A DNA stretch of 11,451 bases from Synergistaceae bacterium (lineage in GTDB: Bacteria; Synergistota; Synergistia; Synergistales; Synergistaceae), in assembly GCA_012727545.1 (NCBI GenBank), contig JAAYHA010000293.1, forward strand, positions 1 to 11,451. Direction: 5' to 3'. Shown one piece after another: positions 1-6,264 of the stretch. The notes under the pieces were generated by a model. It was not told the origin of the DNA. It made no database searches and worked only from the letters and a program-made list of their open reading frames with translations. The number at the start of each line of letters is the position of its first letter. Positions within the stretch are counted from its first letter, which is position 1. The position numbers were made by a program, and so were the translations under genes.

Positions 1-101
1 ACACCGGGTGTCTTGGTGTATTTCATCAGAGCCCTTATAGGCGAAGGTTTGACATTAAGCGCTATATCCGACAATCTTGCATTCCAGTTTACTGAACTCA
101 T
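1..101 (-). CDS. PLP-dependent aminotransferase, N-terminal part only (LysN / 2-aminoadipate aminotransferase-like)
   Basis: Only the first 33 codons lie in the window; the gene continues beyond base 1. The minus-strand reading begins MSSVNWNARLSDIALNV and continues to PSPIRALMKYTKTPGV. This resembles the start of fold-type I PLP aminotransferases of the LysN / 2-aminoadipate group, where a segment like SxIRELLKLTQRPG precedes the FAGGLP motif; that motif would lie just outside. Such enzymes transfer amino groups between amino acids and 2-oxo acids in the cytoplasm. The start is chosen because a GGGAGG Shine-Dalgarno (complement of 110-115) lies 8 nt upstream. A two-codon ATG-CTA-TGA reading at 106-98 overlaps it and is probably accidental. 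A good promoter lies upstream. The family call rests on about 30 residues, so the substrate is unknown. Confidence 0.62.
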   Translation of the reverse strand, partial: MSSVNWNARLSDIALNVKPSPIRALMKYTKTPG

Positions 102-141
102 AGCATGATCCCTCCAAATAATTATTCACAATACATAATAG

Positions 142-161
142 CCTCTCTCATGTGAAAGAGG
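142..161. promoter_or_regulatory. Near-perfect dyad just downstream of the promoter, candidate operator
   Basis: CCTCTCTCA (142-150) and TGAAAGAGG (153-161) form an inverted repeat with 8 of 9 positions matching and a 2-base centre. It lies about 4-23 bases after the predicted start of the minus-strand aminotransferase transcript, where a bound repressor would block transcription. There is no T tract and the loop is too short for a normal terminator, so an operator fits better. The protein that would bind is not identifiable from the window. Confidence 0.45.
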
Positions 162-171
162 TCGCATTGTC

Positions 172-198
172 ATTATACACAAAAAAAGCCGATTGTCA
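172..198 (-). promoter_or_regulatory. Sigma70-type promoter of the minus-strand aminotransferase gene
   Basis: Reading the minus strand, a GTGACA -35 box (complement of 193-198) is followed by a 16-nt spacer and a perfect TATAAT -10 box (complement of 172-177). The expected transcription start is near 165, giving a leader of about 65 nt before the start codon at 101. Seen directly; activity is inferred. Confidence 0.68.
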
Positions 199-242
199 CC
201 GAGAAAAATGATATATCAGCGGTCCGAACAAAGTTTTGCCCC

Positions 243-271
243 TTTTAATACTTCGCATGAACGTCTATTAT
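243..271 (+). promoter_or_regulatory. Weak candidate promoter for the YhaM-like gene
   Basis: TTTTAA (243-248), a 17-nt spacer and TATTAT (266-271) give the best-spaced sigma70-like pair before the start at 317. The -10 box is good but the -35 matches consensus at only three positions, so this is tentative. Confidence 0.25.
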
Positions 272-316
272 TGGGGTGTTGATATTAAGCGAACATGCTT
301 CGGAAGGAAGATAAAT

Positions 317-1342
317 ATGTCAGATGCACAATCTATACTAAAAAACAGCCAGGAGATCCGCAAACTGGGTTCGGGAACCTCTTTCAAGGCGATTTTCGTC
401 GTATCCTCGCTCTTTCAAAAAAACGACAAAAACGGGAAACCCTATTATGAAATGGCCGTAACCGATTCATTCGGTACGATCGAAGCCAAGATATGGTCAG
501 ATGCCAGCTGGTTTGACAGGTCTGACCCCAACATGGAGGCATCATCAACTGCAAAGAGGCTGGAGGATGAAAAGCTGAGATCTCTAGCAGGCTGTTCAGT
601 TGGAATAGATGGAAAAACTACAGAATTCAGGGGGCAGACACAGTTCAACTTCAACAAGATCACGCTTCTTGATCAGGATAAATTTCCACCGTCGCAGTAC
701 CTCCCAAGATCACCGATCTCCTTGGAGGAACTTGTCAAAAGGTACGAGGAACTCGTATCTTCATGCCGTCCGGAAGTCGCTGAATTTATAAGGTTTGTCT
801 ATGACGGAGATACATGGAAGCAGTTTCGCGACTGGCCCGCTGCCGTGAGCCATCACCACGCATATGCAAACGGCCTGCTTGAGCACACGCTCTCGGTCAC
901 GGACTGTGCAAAGTCGATGGCTGAATCACTGAGGACATCAGGTTATGACATCGATGTTGATATAGTGGTCGCCGGAGGTCTTCTGCACGATCTTGGGAAG
1001 CTTGGGTCATACAGGATGGGTTCTATTCCCGAGATGACACTGGAGGGTGCTGTGCTGGACCACATAGCGATAGGATATTCAAAGTTTATGGAGCTTGCCG
1101 AAAAAAGCGGACTCGACAATTCACTAAAACTTCAGATCGCTCACATCCTTCTGAGCCACCACGGACAGCGGGAGTTCGGCTCACCAGTCGTCCCGGCGAC
1201 CCCTGAGGCAATGGTAGTTTCGTCTGCCGATGAACTGGACTTCAGGGTCTTTTGCTGGAAGGATTCCGTCAAAGACCTGACGGAAGACCAGCCAATATCT
1301 CAGTGGCATCAGGCCACAGGCCGCCGTTTCTGGAACAGGTGA
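317..1342 (+). CDS. yhaM: YhaM-like 3'-5' exoribonuclease (OB-fold plus HD domain)
   Basis: A 341-residue protein with the architecture of Bacillus YhaM, a 3'-5' exonuclease acting on short RNA and single-stranded DNA in the cytoplasm. Residues about 20-118 look like an OB-fold nucleic-acid-binding domain (FKAIFVVSSLFQ, then GTIEAKIW). Residues about 178-310 are an HD phosphohydrolase domain: HHHAYANGLLEH ending at H190, the HD pair H224-D225 in GGLLHDLGK, H249, H281-H282 in LSHHGQREFGSP, and D305. These are the expected metal ligands. The ATG at 317 is chosen because GGAAGGAAG (302-310) lies 6 nt upstream; an in-frame TTG at 236 has no ribosome binding site and would add 27 unconserved residues. 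Length is slightly above that of B. subtilis YhaM. The next gene starts 61 bp later on the same strand. The family is secure; the exact substrate is inferred. Confidence 0.85.
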   Translation: MSDAQSILKNSQEIRKLGSGTSFKAIFVVSSLFQKNDKNGKPYYEMAVTDSFGTIEAKIWSDASWFDRSDPNMEASSTAKRLEDEKLRSLAGCSVGIDGKTTEFRGQTQFNFNKITLLDQDKFPPSQYLPRSPISLEELVKRYEELVSSCRPEVAEFIRFVYDGDTWKQFRDWPAAVSHHHAYANGLLEHTLSVTDCAKSMAESLRTSGYDIDVDIVVAGGLLHDLGKLGSYRMGSIPEMTLEGAVLDHIAIGYSKFMELAEKSGLDNSLKLQIAHILLSHHGQREFGSPVVPATPEAMVVSSADELDFRVFCWKDSVKDLTEDQPISQWHQATGRRFWNR

Positions 1343-1403
1343 TCTGCATTTGTGTAACGTCCCGGATAGTTTCGGGCACATGAGTTGAGACAGGGGAAGA
1401 AAA

Positions 1404-2312
1404 ATGCCAAAGGAGTTTTATATAACCGGTGACCAGTCAGGCAGGAGGATCGACAGGCTTTTAAGAAACATGTGGCCCCAGGTCCCTCTTGGAGCCCTCA
1501 TGAAAGCTATCCGCACAGGAGAAGTTAGGCTGGATGCAAAAAAAGTAAGGCCGGACACACGGGTGGGTGAGGGACAGTTCCTTCAGGTCCCCTGGAATGA
1601 CGATAGGCCGGCCGAAAGAAACACAAAAGAGAATACATCGTCCATCATACATGAGAGATTGGAAACAATTTACAAAGATGACTACCTCTGGATAATAAAC
1701 AAGCCTGCAGGGCTCCTCACCCAGCCGGATACAAAAAACGGAGATTCGCTCATTACGAGGGTACTGGAGGAACTCAAATGGACAAGGAACGATTTTAGGC
1801 CATCGACAGTCCAGCGCCTGGACCGCAATACGTCCGGGGCGGTCATAACAGCTCTTACAGGACCGTCGCTGAGATACCTCTCAGAACTGATAAGGGAACG
1901 TAAGATAAAAAAGATATACAGGGCAGCCGTTGCAGGTGAAATAAAAGATTCAGGGGAGATAGACCTTCCTCTGCTGAAGGATCAGGCCGGCAATACTGTG
2001 ATGGTAGATGAGAGCGGACAGAGTGCACTTACAAAATACAGGAAAATAGCATCTTTCAAAAAGATCAGTACAGTGGAGGTAGAGCTCGTAACCGGAAGAC
2101 CGCACCAGGCAAGGGTCCATTTAGCTGCAATAGGCCATCCGATAATCGGAGACAAGAAATATGGCGGGGATGCTGGACAGGCCAAACGGCCGCTGCTTCA
2201 TGCGTACTCAGTTACTTTCCCTGACGACTGTGGATTGCCGGAAACGATAAGAGGAAAGGAATTCAAGGCCCCTCTTCCGAAAGATATGGAGGAATATTTT
2301 AATGAGATGTGA
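1404..2312 (+). CDS. RluA/RluC-family 23S rRNA pseudouridine synthase
   Basis: A 302-residue enzyme that isomerises uridine to pseudouridine in RNA, most likely large-subunit rRNA. Residues about 14-64 form an S4 RNA-binding domain (RRIDRLLRNMW, then GEVRLDAKKV). The catalytic domain begins near residue 84 (YKDDYLWIINKPAGLLTQ). The active-site loop is VQRLDRNTSG at 136-145 with catalytic Asp140; most relatives have His before the Arg and this protein has Gln137. GRPHQARVHLAAIGHPIIGD (231-250) is the family's C-terminal RNA-contact motif. The start is supported by AGGGGAAG shortly upstream. The 3' end overlaps the next gene by 11 bp, suggesting translational coupling. RluC-like is the best guess from the S4 domain and length, but RluA-family members are hard to separate by eye, so no symbol is given. 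Confidence 0.92.
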   Translation: MPKEFYITGDQSGRRIDRLLRNMWPQVPLGALMKAIRTGEVRLDAKKVRPDTRVGEGQFLQVPWNDDRPAERNTKENTSSIIHERLETIYKDDYLWIINKPAGLLTQPDTKNGDSLITRVLEELKWTRNDFRPSTVQRLDRNTSGAVITALTGPSLRYLSELIRERKIKKIYRAAVAGEIKDSGEIDLPLLKDQAGNTVMVDESGQSALTKYRKIASFKKISTVEVELVTGRPHQARVHLAAIGHPIIGDKKYGGDAGQAKRPLLHAYSVTFPDDCGLPETIRGKEFKAPLPKDMEEYFNEM

Positions 2313-2883
2313 TCTTTGTGAAGACCAGAAGTGTCGCGAGGGAGAACCCTGCATAGAGAGGAACAGCATCGAACTTTATTCAGATCCGCATGAAAAAATG
2401 ATGATGCAGACCGCGGCTTTTGTTGAGTCAGAGTTCTACGGAGACCTCAACAGGATAGAAGAAGTTGTTGAGTTTGCTTCCCGAATGGGATATAAAAAAC
2501 TTGGAATAGCTTTTTGCGTCGGGCTTAAGGAAGAAGCAACGAAAATAGCCGATTTCCTCTCGAATTTTTTTGAAATAGAGGCAATTTGCTGCAAGGTGTG
2601 CGGTATCCCGAAATCAGAAATGGGTGCACCCATGAGCGACAGAGTTGGTCCGGTAAGCTGCAACCCGATCGAACAGGCAAGGATGTTCGAAGAAAAAAGG
2701 ACAGACCTGAATCTGGTCATCGGACTTTGTGTGGGTCACGATGCCCTATTTATAAAACACTCACACACATATGTGGTACCGCTTGTAGTCAAAGACAGGG
2801 TGCTGGGACACAATCCTCTTGCAGCTGTCTACTGCTCGGCTGTTAACAAAAAGATGAAGAAAAGGGCAGAGGAACGTAAGTAA
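2302..2883 (+). CDS. DUF1847 family cysteine-rich putative metal-binding protein
   Basis: A 193-residue protein recognised as DUF1847, a family found mostly in anaerobes and without an established function. It has eleven cysteines: an N-terminal CX2CX4CX5C cluster (C3, C6, C11, C17), then C72, C96, C97, C100, C120, C143 and C178. Conserved-looking blocks are KKLGIAFCVGL (66-75), ICCKVCGIPKSE (95-106), VSCNPIEQA (118-126) and GLCVGHDALF (141-150). There is no signal peptide or membrane segment, so it should be cytoplasmic. The cysteine pattern suggests a metal or iron-sulfur site, which is inference. GGAGG at 2288-2292 lies inside the end of the pseudouridine synthase gene and 9 nt before the start, so the two are probably coupled. 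No terminator is evident after it; the rpsO promoter begins 58 bp downstream. Confidence 0.83.
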   Translation: MRCDLCEDQKCREGEPCIERNSIELYSDPHEKMMMQTAAFVESEFYGDLNRIEEVVEFASRMGYKKLGIAFCVGLKEEATKIADFLSNFFEIEAICCKVCGIPKSEMGAPMSDRVGPVSCNPIEQARMFEEKRTDLNLVIGLCVGHDALFIKHSHTYVVPLVVKDRVLGHNPLAAVYCSAVNKKMKKRAEERK

Positions 2884-2940
2884 AAATAAGATAGAATTTA
2901 ACAAAGCCGATTTGCCTTAAAATGTTATTTCAGTGCAGGC

Positions 2941-2969
2941 TTGTCATATCGGAGACTCTCTGCTATTAT
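2941..2969 (+). promoter_or_regulatory. Strong sigma70-type promoter for rpsO
   Basis: TTGTCA (2941-2946) and TATTAT (2964-2969) are separated by exactly 17 nt; each box differs from consensus at one position. The predicted start near 2976 would give a leader of about 86 nt before rpsO, containing two hairpins. Confidence 0.75.
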
Positions 2970-2990
2970 TTCCATTGCCCTTCACACGGA

Positions 2991-3046
2991 CCGGCGCATA
3001 GCGACGCTGGCCTGAGTCTGGGGAATATCGAGCGTAACAGGCTCAG
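2991..3046 (+). promoter_or_regulatory. Structured rpsO 5' leader: two tandem hairpins, candidate S15 autoregulatory element
   Basis: Hairpin 1 pairs CCGGCG (2991-2996) with CGCTGG (3005-3010) around an 8-nt loop. Hairpin 2 pairs CTGAGTCTG (3012-3020) with CAGGCTCAG (3038-3046) around a 17-nt loop. All positions pair if G-U is allowed. Hairpin 2 ends 2 nt before the AGGAG Shine-Dalgarno (3049-3053). In hairpin 1, G2993-U3008 stacked on G2994-C3007 has the same 5'-GG/CU arrangement as the G-U/G-C motif that S15 reads in helix 22 of 16S rRNA. Several bacteria use unrelated leader folds for S15 feedback. The pairing is seen in the sequence; the S15 role is inferred. Confidence 0.5.
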
Positions 3047-3061
3047 ACAGGAGTGATCATT

Positions 3062-3328
3062 ATGATCCAGAAAGAAAAGAAACAGCAGCTTATTGAAGAG
3101 TTCAAAGTTCACGGAGCAGACACAGGCTCAACAGAGGTACAGGTTGCCATCCTGACGTCACGTATCCGTGAACTCACAGACCACATGAGGATCCACAAGA
3201 AGGACTTCCACTCACGTAGAGGACTCCTGATCATGGTTGGTAAGCGCCGCAAGCTTCTACAGTACCTCAAAGACCGCGACTTTAACCGCTATCAGTCGCT
3301 TATCCAGCGTCTCGGACTGCGCCATTAA
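3062..3328 (+). CDS. rpsO: 30S ribosomal protein S15
   Basis: An 88-residue protein of normal length. It contains DTGSTEVQVAILTSRI, the HKKDFHSRRGLLIMVGKRRKLL core and the C-terminal YQSLIQRLGLRH. S15 is a primary binder of the 16S rRNA central domain, where it organises the helix 20-21-22 junction during 30S assembly. The ATG at 3062 is chosen because AGGAG (3049-3053) sits 8 nt upstream; an in-frame GTG at 3053 overlaps that ribosome binding site and cannot be the main start. It is transcribed from the 2941-2969 promoter through a leader with two hairpins, so feedback control is plausible. pnp follows after a terminator-like hairpin, the same rpsO-pnp order seen in many bacteria. Confidence 0.98.
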   Translation: MIQKEKKQQLIEEFKVHGADTGSTEVQVAILTSRIRELTDHMRIHKKDFHSRRGLLIMVGKRRKLLQYLKDRDFNRYQSLIQRLGLRH

Positions 3329-3371
3329 TTTCAATTAGTCAGAGAAAAACAAAAAAATAAGCAACTTATGC

Positions 3372-3402
3372 ATGGCGAGGGGTCAATACCTTCGCCATTT
3401 TT
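3372..3402 (+). terminator. Rho-independent terminator/attenuator between rpsO and pnp
   Basis: ATGGCGAGGG (3372-3381) pairs over 10 bp with CCTTCGCCAT (3389-3398), including one G-U pair, around a 7-nt loop. The stem runs into five consecutive T residues (3398-3402). No convincing promoter lies between it and pnp, so partial read-through probably feeds pnp. Confidence 0.8.
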
Positions 3403-3418
3403 GCTGTTTTGTGTTATT

Positions 3419-3433
3419 CTTCAACAGTTGAAG
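3419..3433 (+). promoter_or_regulatory. Perfect palindrome/hairpin in the pnp leader just before its ribosome binding site
   Basis: CTTCAA (3419-3424) and TTGAAG (3428-3433) flank CAG, a perfect 15-nt palindrome centred on A3426. It lies about 10 nt before the GGGAGG of pnp. In E. coli a stem-loop in the pnp leader is the target of RNase III and PNPase autoregulation; an equivalent role here is only a suggestion. A DNA operator is the alternative. Confidence 0.35.
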
Positions 3434-3457
3434 ACATAAAATGGGAGGAAAAGAAAA

Positions 3458-5770
3458 ATGAAAGAAATATTTGAATTGGAACTATATGGCAAGACTATGT
3501 CCTTTGAAACAGGACGTCTTGCGAAGCAGGCAAACGCTGCAGTACTTGCCGGCCATGGCAAAACTTCAGTGCTGGTCACTGCGGTGCTGGCAGAAAAGGC
3601 GAGACAGGGAATGGACTTTTTCCCACTCCTGGTGGATTACGAAGAGCGTTTCTACTCTGCAGGCAAAGTACCCGGCGGATTTATTAAAAGAGAGGGACGT
3701 CCCTCAGAGACTGCGATCCTGAGCGGCAGGATGATAGACCGCTCCATCCGTTCGCTTTTTGCTGAATGGATGAGGAACGATGTCCACGTTGTGACCACGG
3801 TCATGTCAGTCGACCAGGCCAACCCTGCGAATATACTTGCAATAAACGGAGCTTCACTGGCCCTTTCAATGTCGGACATCCCATGGGATGGCCCCATAGG
3901 GGCTGTGCGCGTAGGATGCATAGACGGCGAATTAGTCGTAAACCCTGATGAGACAGACATGCTTAACAGCACACTGGATCTTGTTGTGGCAGGTCACCGG
4001 GGCGGAGTGACGATGGTAGAGGCAGGAGCGAAAGAAGTATCAGAAGAGCTTCTGGTGGATGCTATGGAACTTGCAAACGATGCTATTCGAAAAATAGTAG
4101 ACTTTATCGATGAAGTATGCGCAAAGGTCGGAAAGCTTAAGACAGAGCTTCCCGTACCTGAAGTCATCACAGAGATCGATGAATGGATGGATAAGGAACT
4201 TTACGACGATATATACGCAGCAGTGCAGATACACCAGAAGCAGCCACGCGGAGCAGCGATAGGAGAGGCACAGAAGAGGGCCGAGGAACATTTTGCAGAG
4301 TCTCACCCTGATTCAGGCAAGTACATAGCGACCAAAATGGATGAAATGGTAAAGAAATGCGTCAGAAAACTCCTCCTTGATGACAAACGCAGATCTGACG
4401 GCAGGGCAATGGACGAACTCAGGAAGATAACCTGTGAAGTCGACATATTGCCCATGACCCACGGATCAGCACTCTTTACACGCGGAGAGACGCAGTCACT
4501 GGGCGTAACTACTCTTGGAATGATGGGAACTGACGACCAGGTCCTTGACGGTCTCAAGATAGACGAGCCTTCAAAGACGTTCTTGCTCCACTACAATTTT
4601 CCACCCTACTCTGTTGGTGAAGTAAGGCCGATGAGAGGACCGGGACGCCGTGAGATAGGACATGGAGCTCTTGCTGAAAGGGCGCTCCGCTCGGTCTTTC
4701 CAAGCGAGGCTGAATTCCCCTATGTAGTGCGCCAGGTATCAGACATCCTTGAGTCAAACGGCTCAAGTTCGATGGCAAGCGTATGCAGCGGAAGCCTTTC
4801 TATGATGGCGGCAGGTGTGCCTATCAAAAAGGCTGTTGCCGGTATTGCGATGGGGCTTATTGCTGACAACGGCAAGTTTGGCATACTCACTGACATACAG
4901 GGTCTTGAGGACCACTACGGAGACATGGATTTCAAAGTAGCCGGAACGAGAGATGGTGTTACTGCGCTCCAGATGGACAACAAAGCGGGTGGGATAACAA
5001 GGGAGATACTGACACAGGCCCTTGAGCAGGCGAAAAATGGACGTATGCAGATACTTGACATAATGGATGCTGCGATACCTGCGCCTCGCGTGGATCTCTC
5101 CCCGACTGCGCCGAAGATAATCACTATTAACATAGATCCGGAAAAGATCCGTGATGTTATAGGCCCCGGCGGAAAGGTCATCCGTTCGATAGTACAGCGT
5201 ACGGGAGCCAAGATAGATGTAGACGACACAGGTCGCGTATATGTTGCCGCAGTTAACGATGACTCGGCACAGGCCGCGGTAAAGATCATCAACGACCTCG
5301 TACGCGAGGTAAAGGCCGGAGAGACATTTGTCGGAACAGCTACAAGAATGATGAATTTTGGGGTTTTCGTTGAAGTCCTTCCCGGTAAAGAGGGTCTTCT
5401 GCACGTAAGCGAGATAAGCAACTATCACGTCCCGAGGCTTGAAGACGCAATAAATACAGGAGACAAGGTGCTCGTCACTGTCAAAGAGATCGACGACATG
5501 CACAGGGTCAACCTGAGCCGTAAGCGTATCCTGGATCAGCTCGACGATCTTGCGAAGGATCCTGAATTTGCTGAACAGGCAGCCATAGAAAAAGAACGTG
5601 AGGAGCGTTTTTCCCACTTTCCAAAGAGCGAGGGAGGCCCCAGGCGTGACAGCGGACCAAGACATGATGACGGCGGAAGGCCGCCCCGCAGGGACTATGG
5701 TTCAGACAGGGGAGACAGAGGATCTGACAACCGTCCGGTCAGACGTTTTGAAAGAGAACGCAAAAAGTAG
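3458..5770 (+). CDS. pnp: Polyribonucleotide nucleotidyltransferase (PNPase)
   Basis: A 770-residue phosphorolytic 3'-5' exoribonuclease that degrades RNA to nucleoside diphosphates and acts in mRNA turnover, typically as a trimer. The domain order is normal: first RNase PH-like domain (FETGRLAKQANAAVL onward), helical linker, second RNase PH-like domain, KH, S1. In the second core, FTRGETQ, GEVRPMRGPGRREIGHG and NGSSSMASVC are present. D485, D491 and K493 (in LEDHYGDMDFKV) match E. coli D486, D492 and K494. The KH domain begins near 552, with GPGGK at 569-573; S1 spans about 623-690. The last 80 residues form a charged Arg/Gly/Asp-rich tail, longer than in E. coli. The start is supported by GGGAGGA (3443-3449). 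A six-codon reading, ATG at 3441, ends by overlapping the pnp start (ATGA). dut follows 9 nt after the stop. Confidence 0.98.
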   Translation: MKEIFELELYGKTMSFETGRLAKQANAAVLAGHGKTSVLVTAVLAEKARQGMDFFPLLVDYEERFYSAGKVPGGFIKREGRPSETAILSGRMIDRSIRSLFAEWMRNDVHVVTTVMSVDQANPANILAINGASLALSMSDIPWDGPIGAVRVGCIDGELVVNPDETDMLNSTLDLVVAGHRGGVTMVEAGAKEVSEELLVDAMELANDAIRKIVDFIDEVCAKVGKLKTELPVPEVITEIDEWMDKELYDDIYAAVQIHQKQPRGAAIGEAQKRAEEHFAESHPDSGKYIATKMDEMVKKCVRKLLLDDKRRSDGRAMDELRKITCEVDILPMTHGSALFTRGETQSLGVTTLGMMGTDDQVLDGLKIDEPSKTFLLHYNFPPYSVGEVRPMRGPGRREIGHGALAERALRSVFPSEAEFPYVVRQVSDILESNGSSSMASVCSGSLSMMAAGVPIKKAVAGIAMGLIADNGKFGILTDIQGLEDHYGDMDFKVAGTRDGVTALQMDNKAGGITREILTQALEQAKNGRMQILDIMDAAIPAPRVDLSPTAPKIITINIDPEKIRDVIGPGGKVIRSIVQRTGAKIDVDDTGRVYVAAVNDDSAQAAVKIINDLVREVKAGETFVGTATRMMNFGVFVEVLPGKEGLLHVSEISNYHVPRLEDAINTGDKVLVTVKEIDDMHRVNLSRKRILDQLDDLAKDPEFAEQAAIEKEREERFSHFPKSEGGPRRDSGPRHDDGGRPPRRDYGSDRGDRGSDNRPVRRFERERKK

Positions 5771-5779
5771 GAAACAGAG

Positions 5780-6217
5780 ATGCCAAAAATGAAAGTCAAG
5801 ATAAAAGCAGATGCCGGGATATCCCTTCCCGGCTACGCAACTCCGGGATCTTCAGGACTGGATCTGCGCGCTGCGGAAGCAGCTGTTATCCCTGCCGGAG
5901 ATCGCGGCTGTGTAGGAACGGGGCTCTTCCTTGAAATGCCGCTGGGCTGCGAAGCTCAGGTAAGGCCAAGGAGCGGCCTCGCCCTTAAACATGGCGTCAC
6001 CGTCCTTAACACGCCGGGAACTATCGATTCAGACTACCGTGGGGAGATAAAGGTCATACTTATCAACCATGGAAGGGAAGATTTCAAAATAGAACCCGGA
6101 GACAGGATAGCCCAGATAGTTTTTGCGGAAGTTACACAGGTGGATCTCGAAAGATCTGAGGAACTGGATGAGACAGAACGTTCCTCAGGCGGATTCGGGA
6201 GCACCGGAAGGAAATAG
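5780..6217 (+). CDS. dut: Deoxyuridine 5'-triphosphate nucleotidohydrolase (dUTPase)
   Basis: A 145-residue trimeric dUTPase that hydrolyses dUTP to dUMP and pyrophosphate, keeping uracil out of DNA and supplying dTMP synthesis. All five family motifs are visible: I, PGSSGLDLRA (22-31); II, RPRSGLALKHGV (62-73), with the RSGLA core; III, GTIDSDYRGEI (80-90), with catalytic Asp83 and a conserved Tyr; IV, GDRIAQIVF (107-115); and V, RSSGGFGSTG (134-143), the C-terminal arm that closes over the nucleotide. Length is close to E. coli Dut. The start is 9 nt after the pnp stop, with AGGAAA overlapping that stop codon as ribosome binding site. The gene is thus almost certainly co-transcribed with pnp and probably translationally coupled. 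No internal promoter was seen. Confidence 0.97.
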   Translation: MPKMKVKIKADAGISLPGYATPGSSGLDLRAAEAAVIPAGDRGCVGTGLFLEMPLGCEAQVRPRSGLALKHGVTVLNTPGTIDSDYRGEIKVILINHGREDFKIEPGDRIAQIVFAEVTQVDLERSEELDETERSSGGFGSTGRK

Positions 6218-6229
6218 ACCAAAAGCATT

Positions 6230-6250
6230 GATTTGCCATGGGGGCAAATT
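6230..6250 (+). promoter_or_regulatory. Hairpin directly upstream of the thrS ribosome binding site
   Basis: ATTTGCC (6231-6237) pairs perfectly with GGCAAAT (6243-6249) around a 5-nt ATGGG loop, extendable by a G-U pair (6230/6250). The GGAGG of thrS starts 2 nt later (6252). E. coli ThrRS represses its own translation by binding leader hairpins next to the ribosome binding site. This hairpin has a similar position but no obvious threonine-anticodon mimicry, so its role is open. Confidence 0.45.
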
Positions 6251-6264
6251 TGGAGGCGATACTA

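Noticed and set aside
236..316. TTG start extending the YhaM-like protein by 27 residues
   Set aside because: There is no Shine-Dalgarno before it and the added residues are not family-like; ATG at 317 has GGAAGGAAG at good spacing.
1351..1380. Hairpin between the YhaM-like gene and the pseudouridine synthase gene (CCCGGA/TTCGGG, extendable by TGTG/CACA)
   Set aside because: No T tract follows, so it is not a terminator, and the outer pairing needs a 6-nt bulge; probably incidental.
3053..3061. GTG start for rpsO three codons upstream
   Set aside because: The GTG overlaps the AGGAG used by the ATG at 3062, and S15 proteins are normally 88-89 residues.
4763..5665. 300-codon open frame on the minus strand inside pnp, and a second one at 4915-5421
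   Set aside because: Both lie opposite strongly conserved PNPase core, KH and S1 coding sequence, show no recognisable domain and have no ribosome binding site; they are shadows of pnp.
6238..6264. ATG start for thrS nine codons upstream
   Set aside because: It lies in a hairpin loop without a ribosome binding site; ATG at 6265 has GGAGG 8 nt upstream and gives a normal TGS-domain start.
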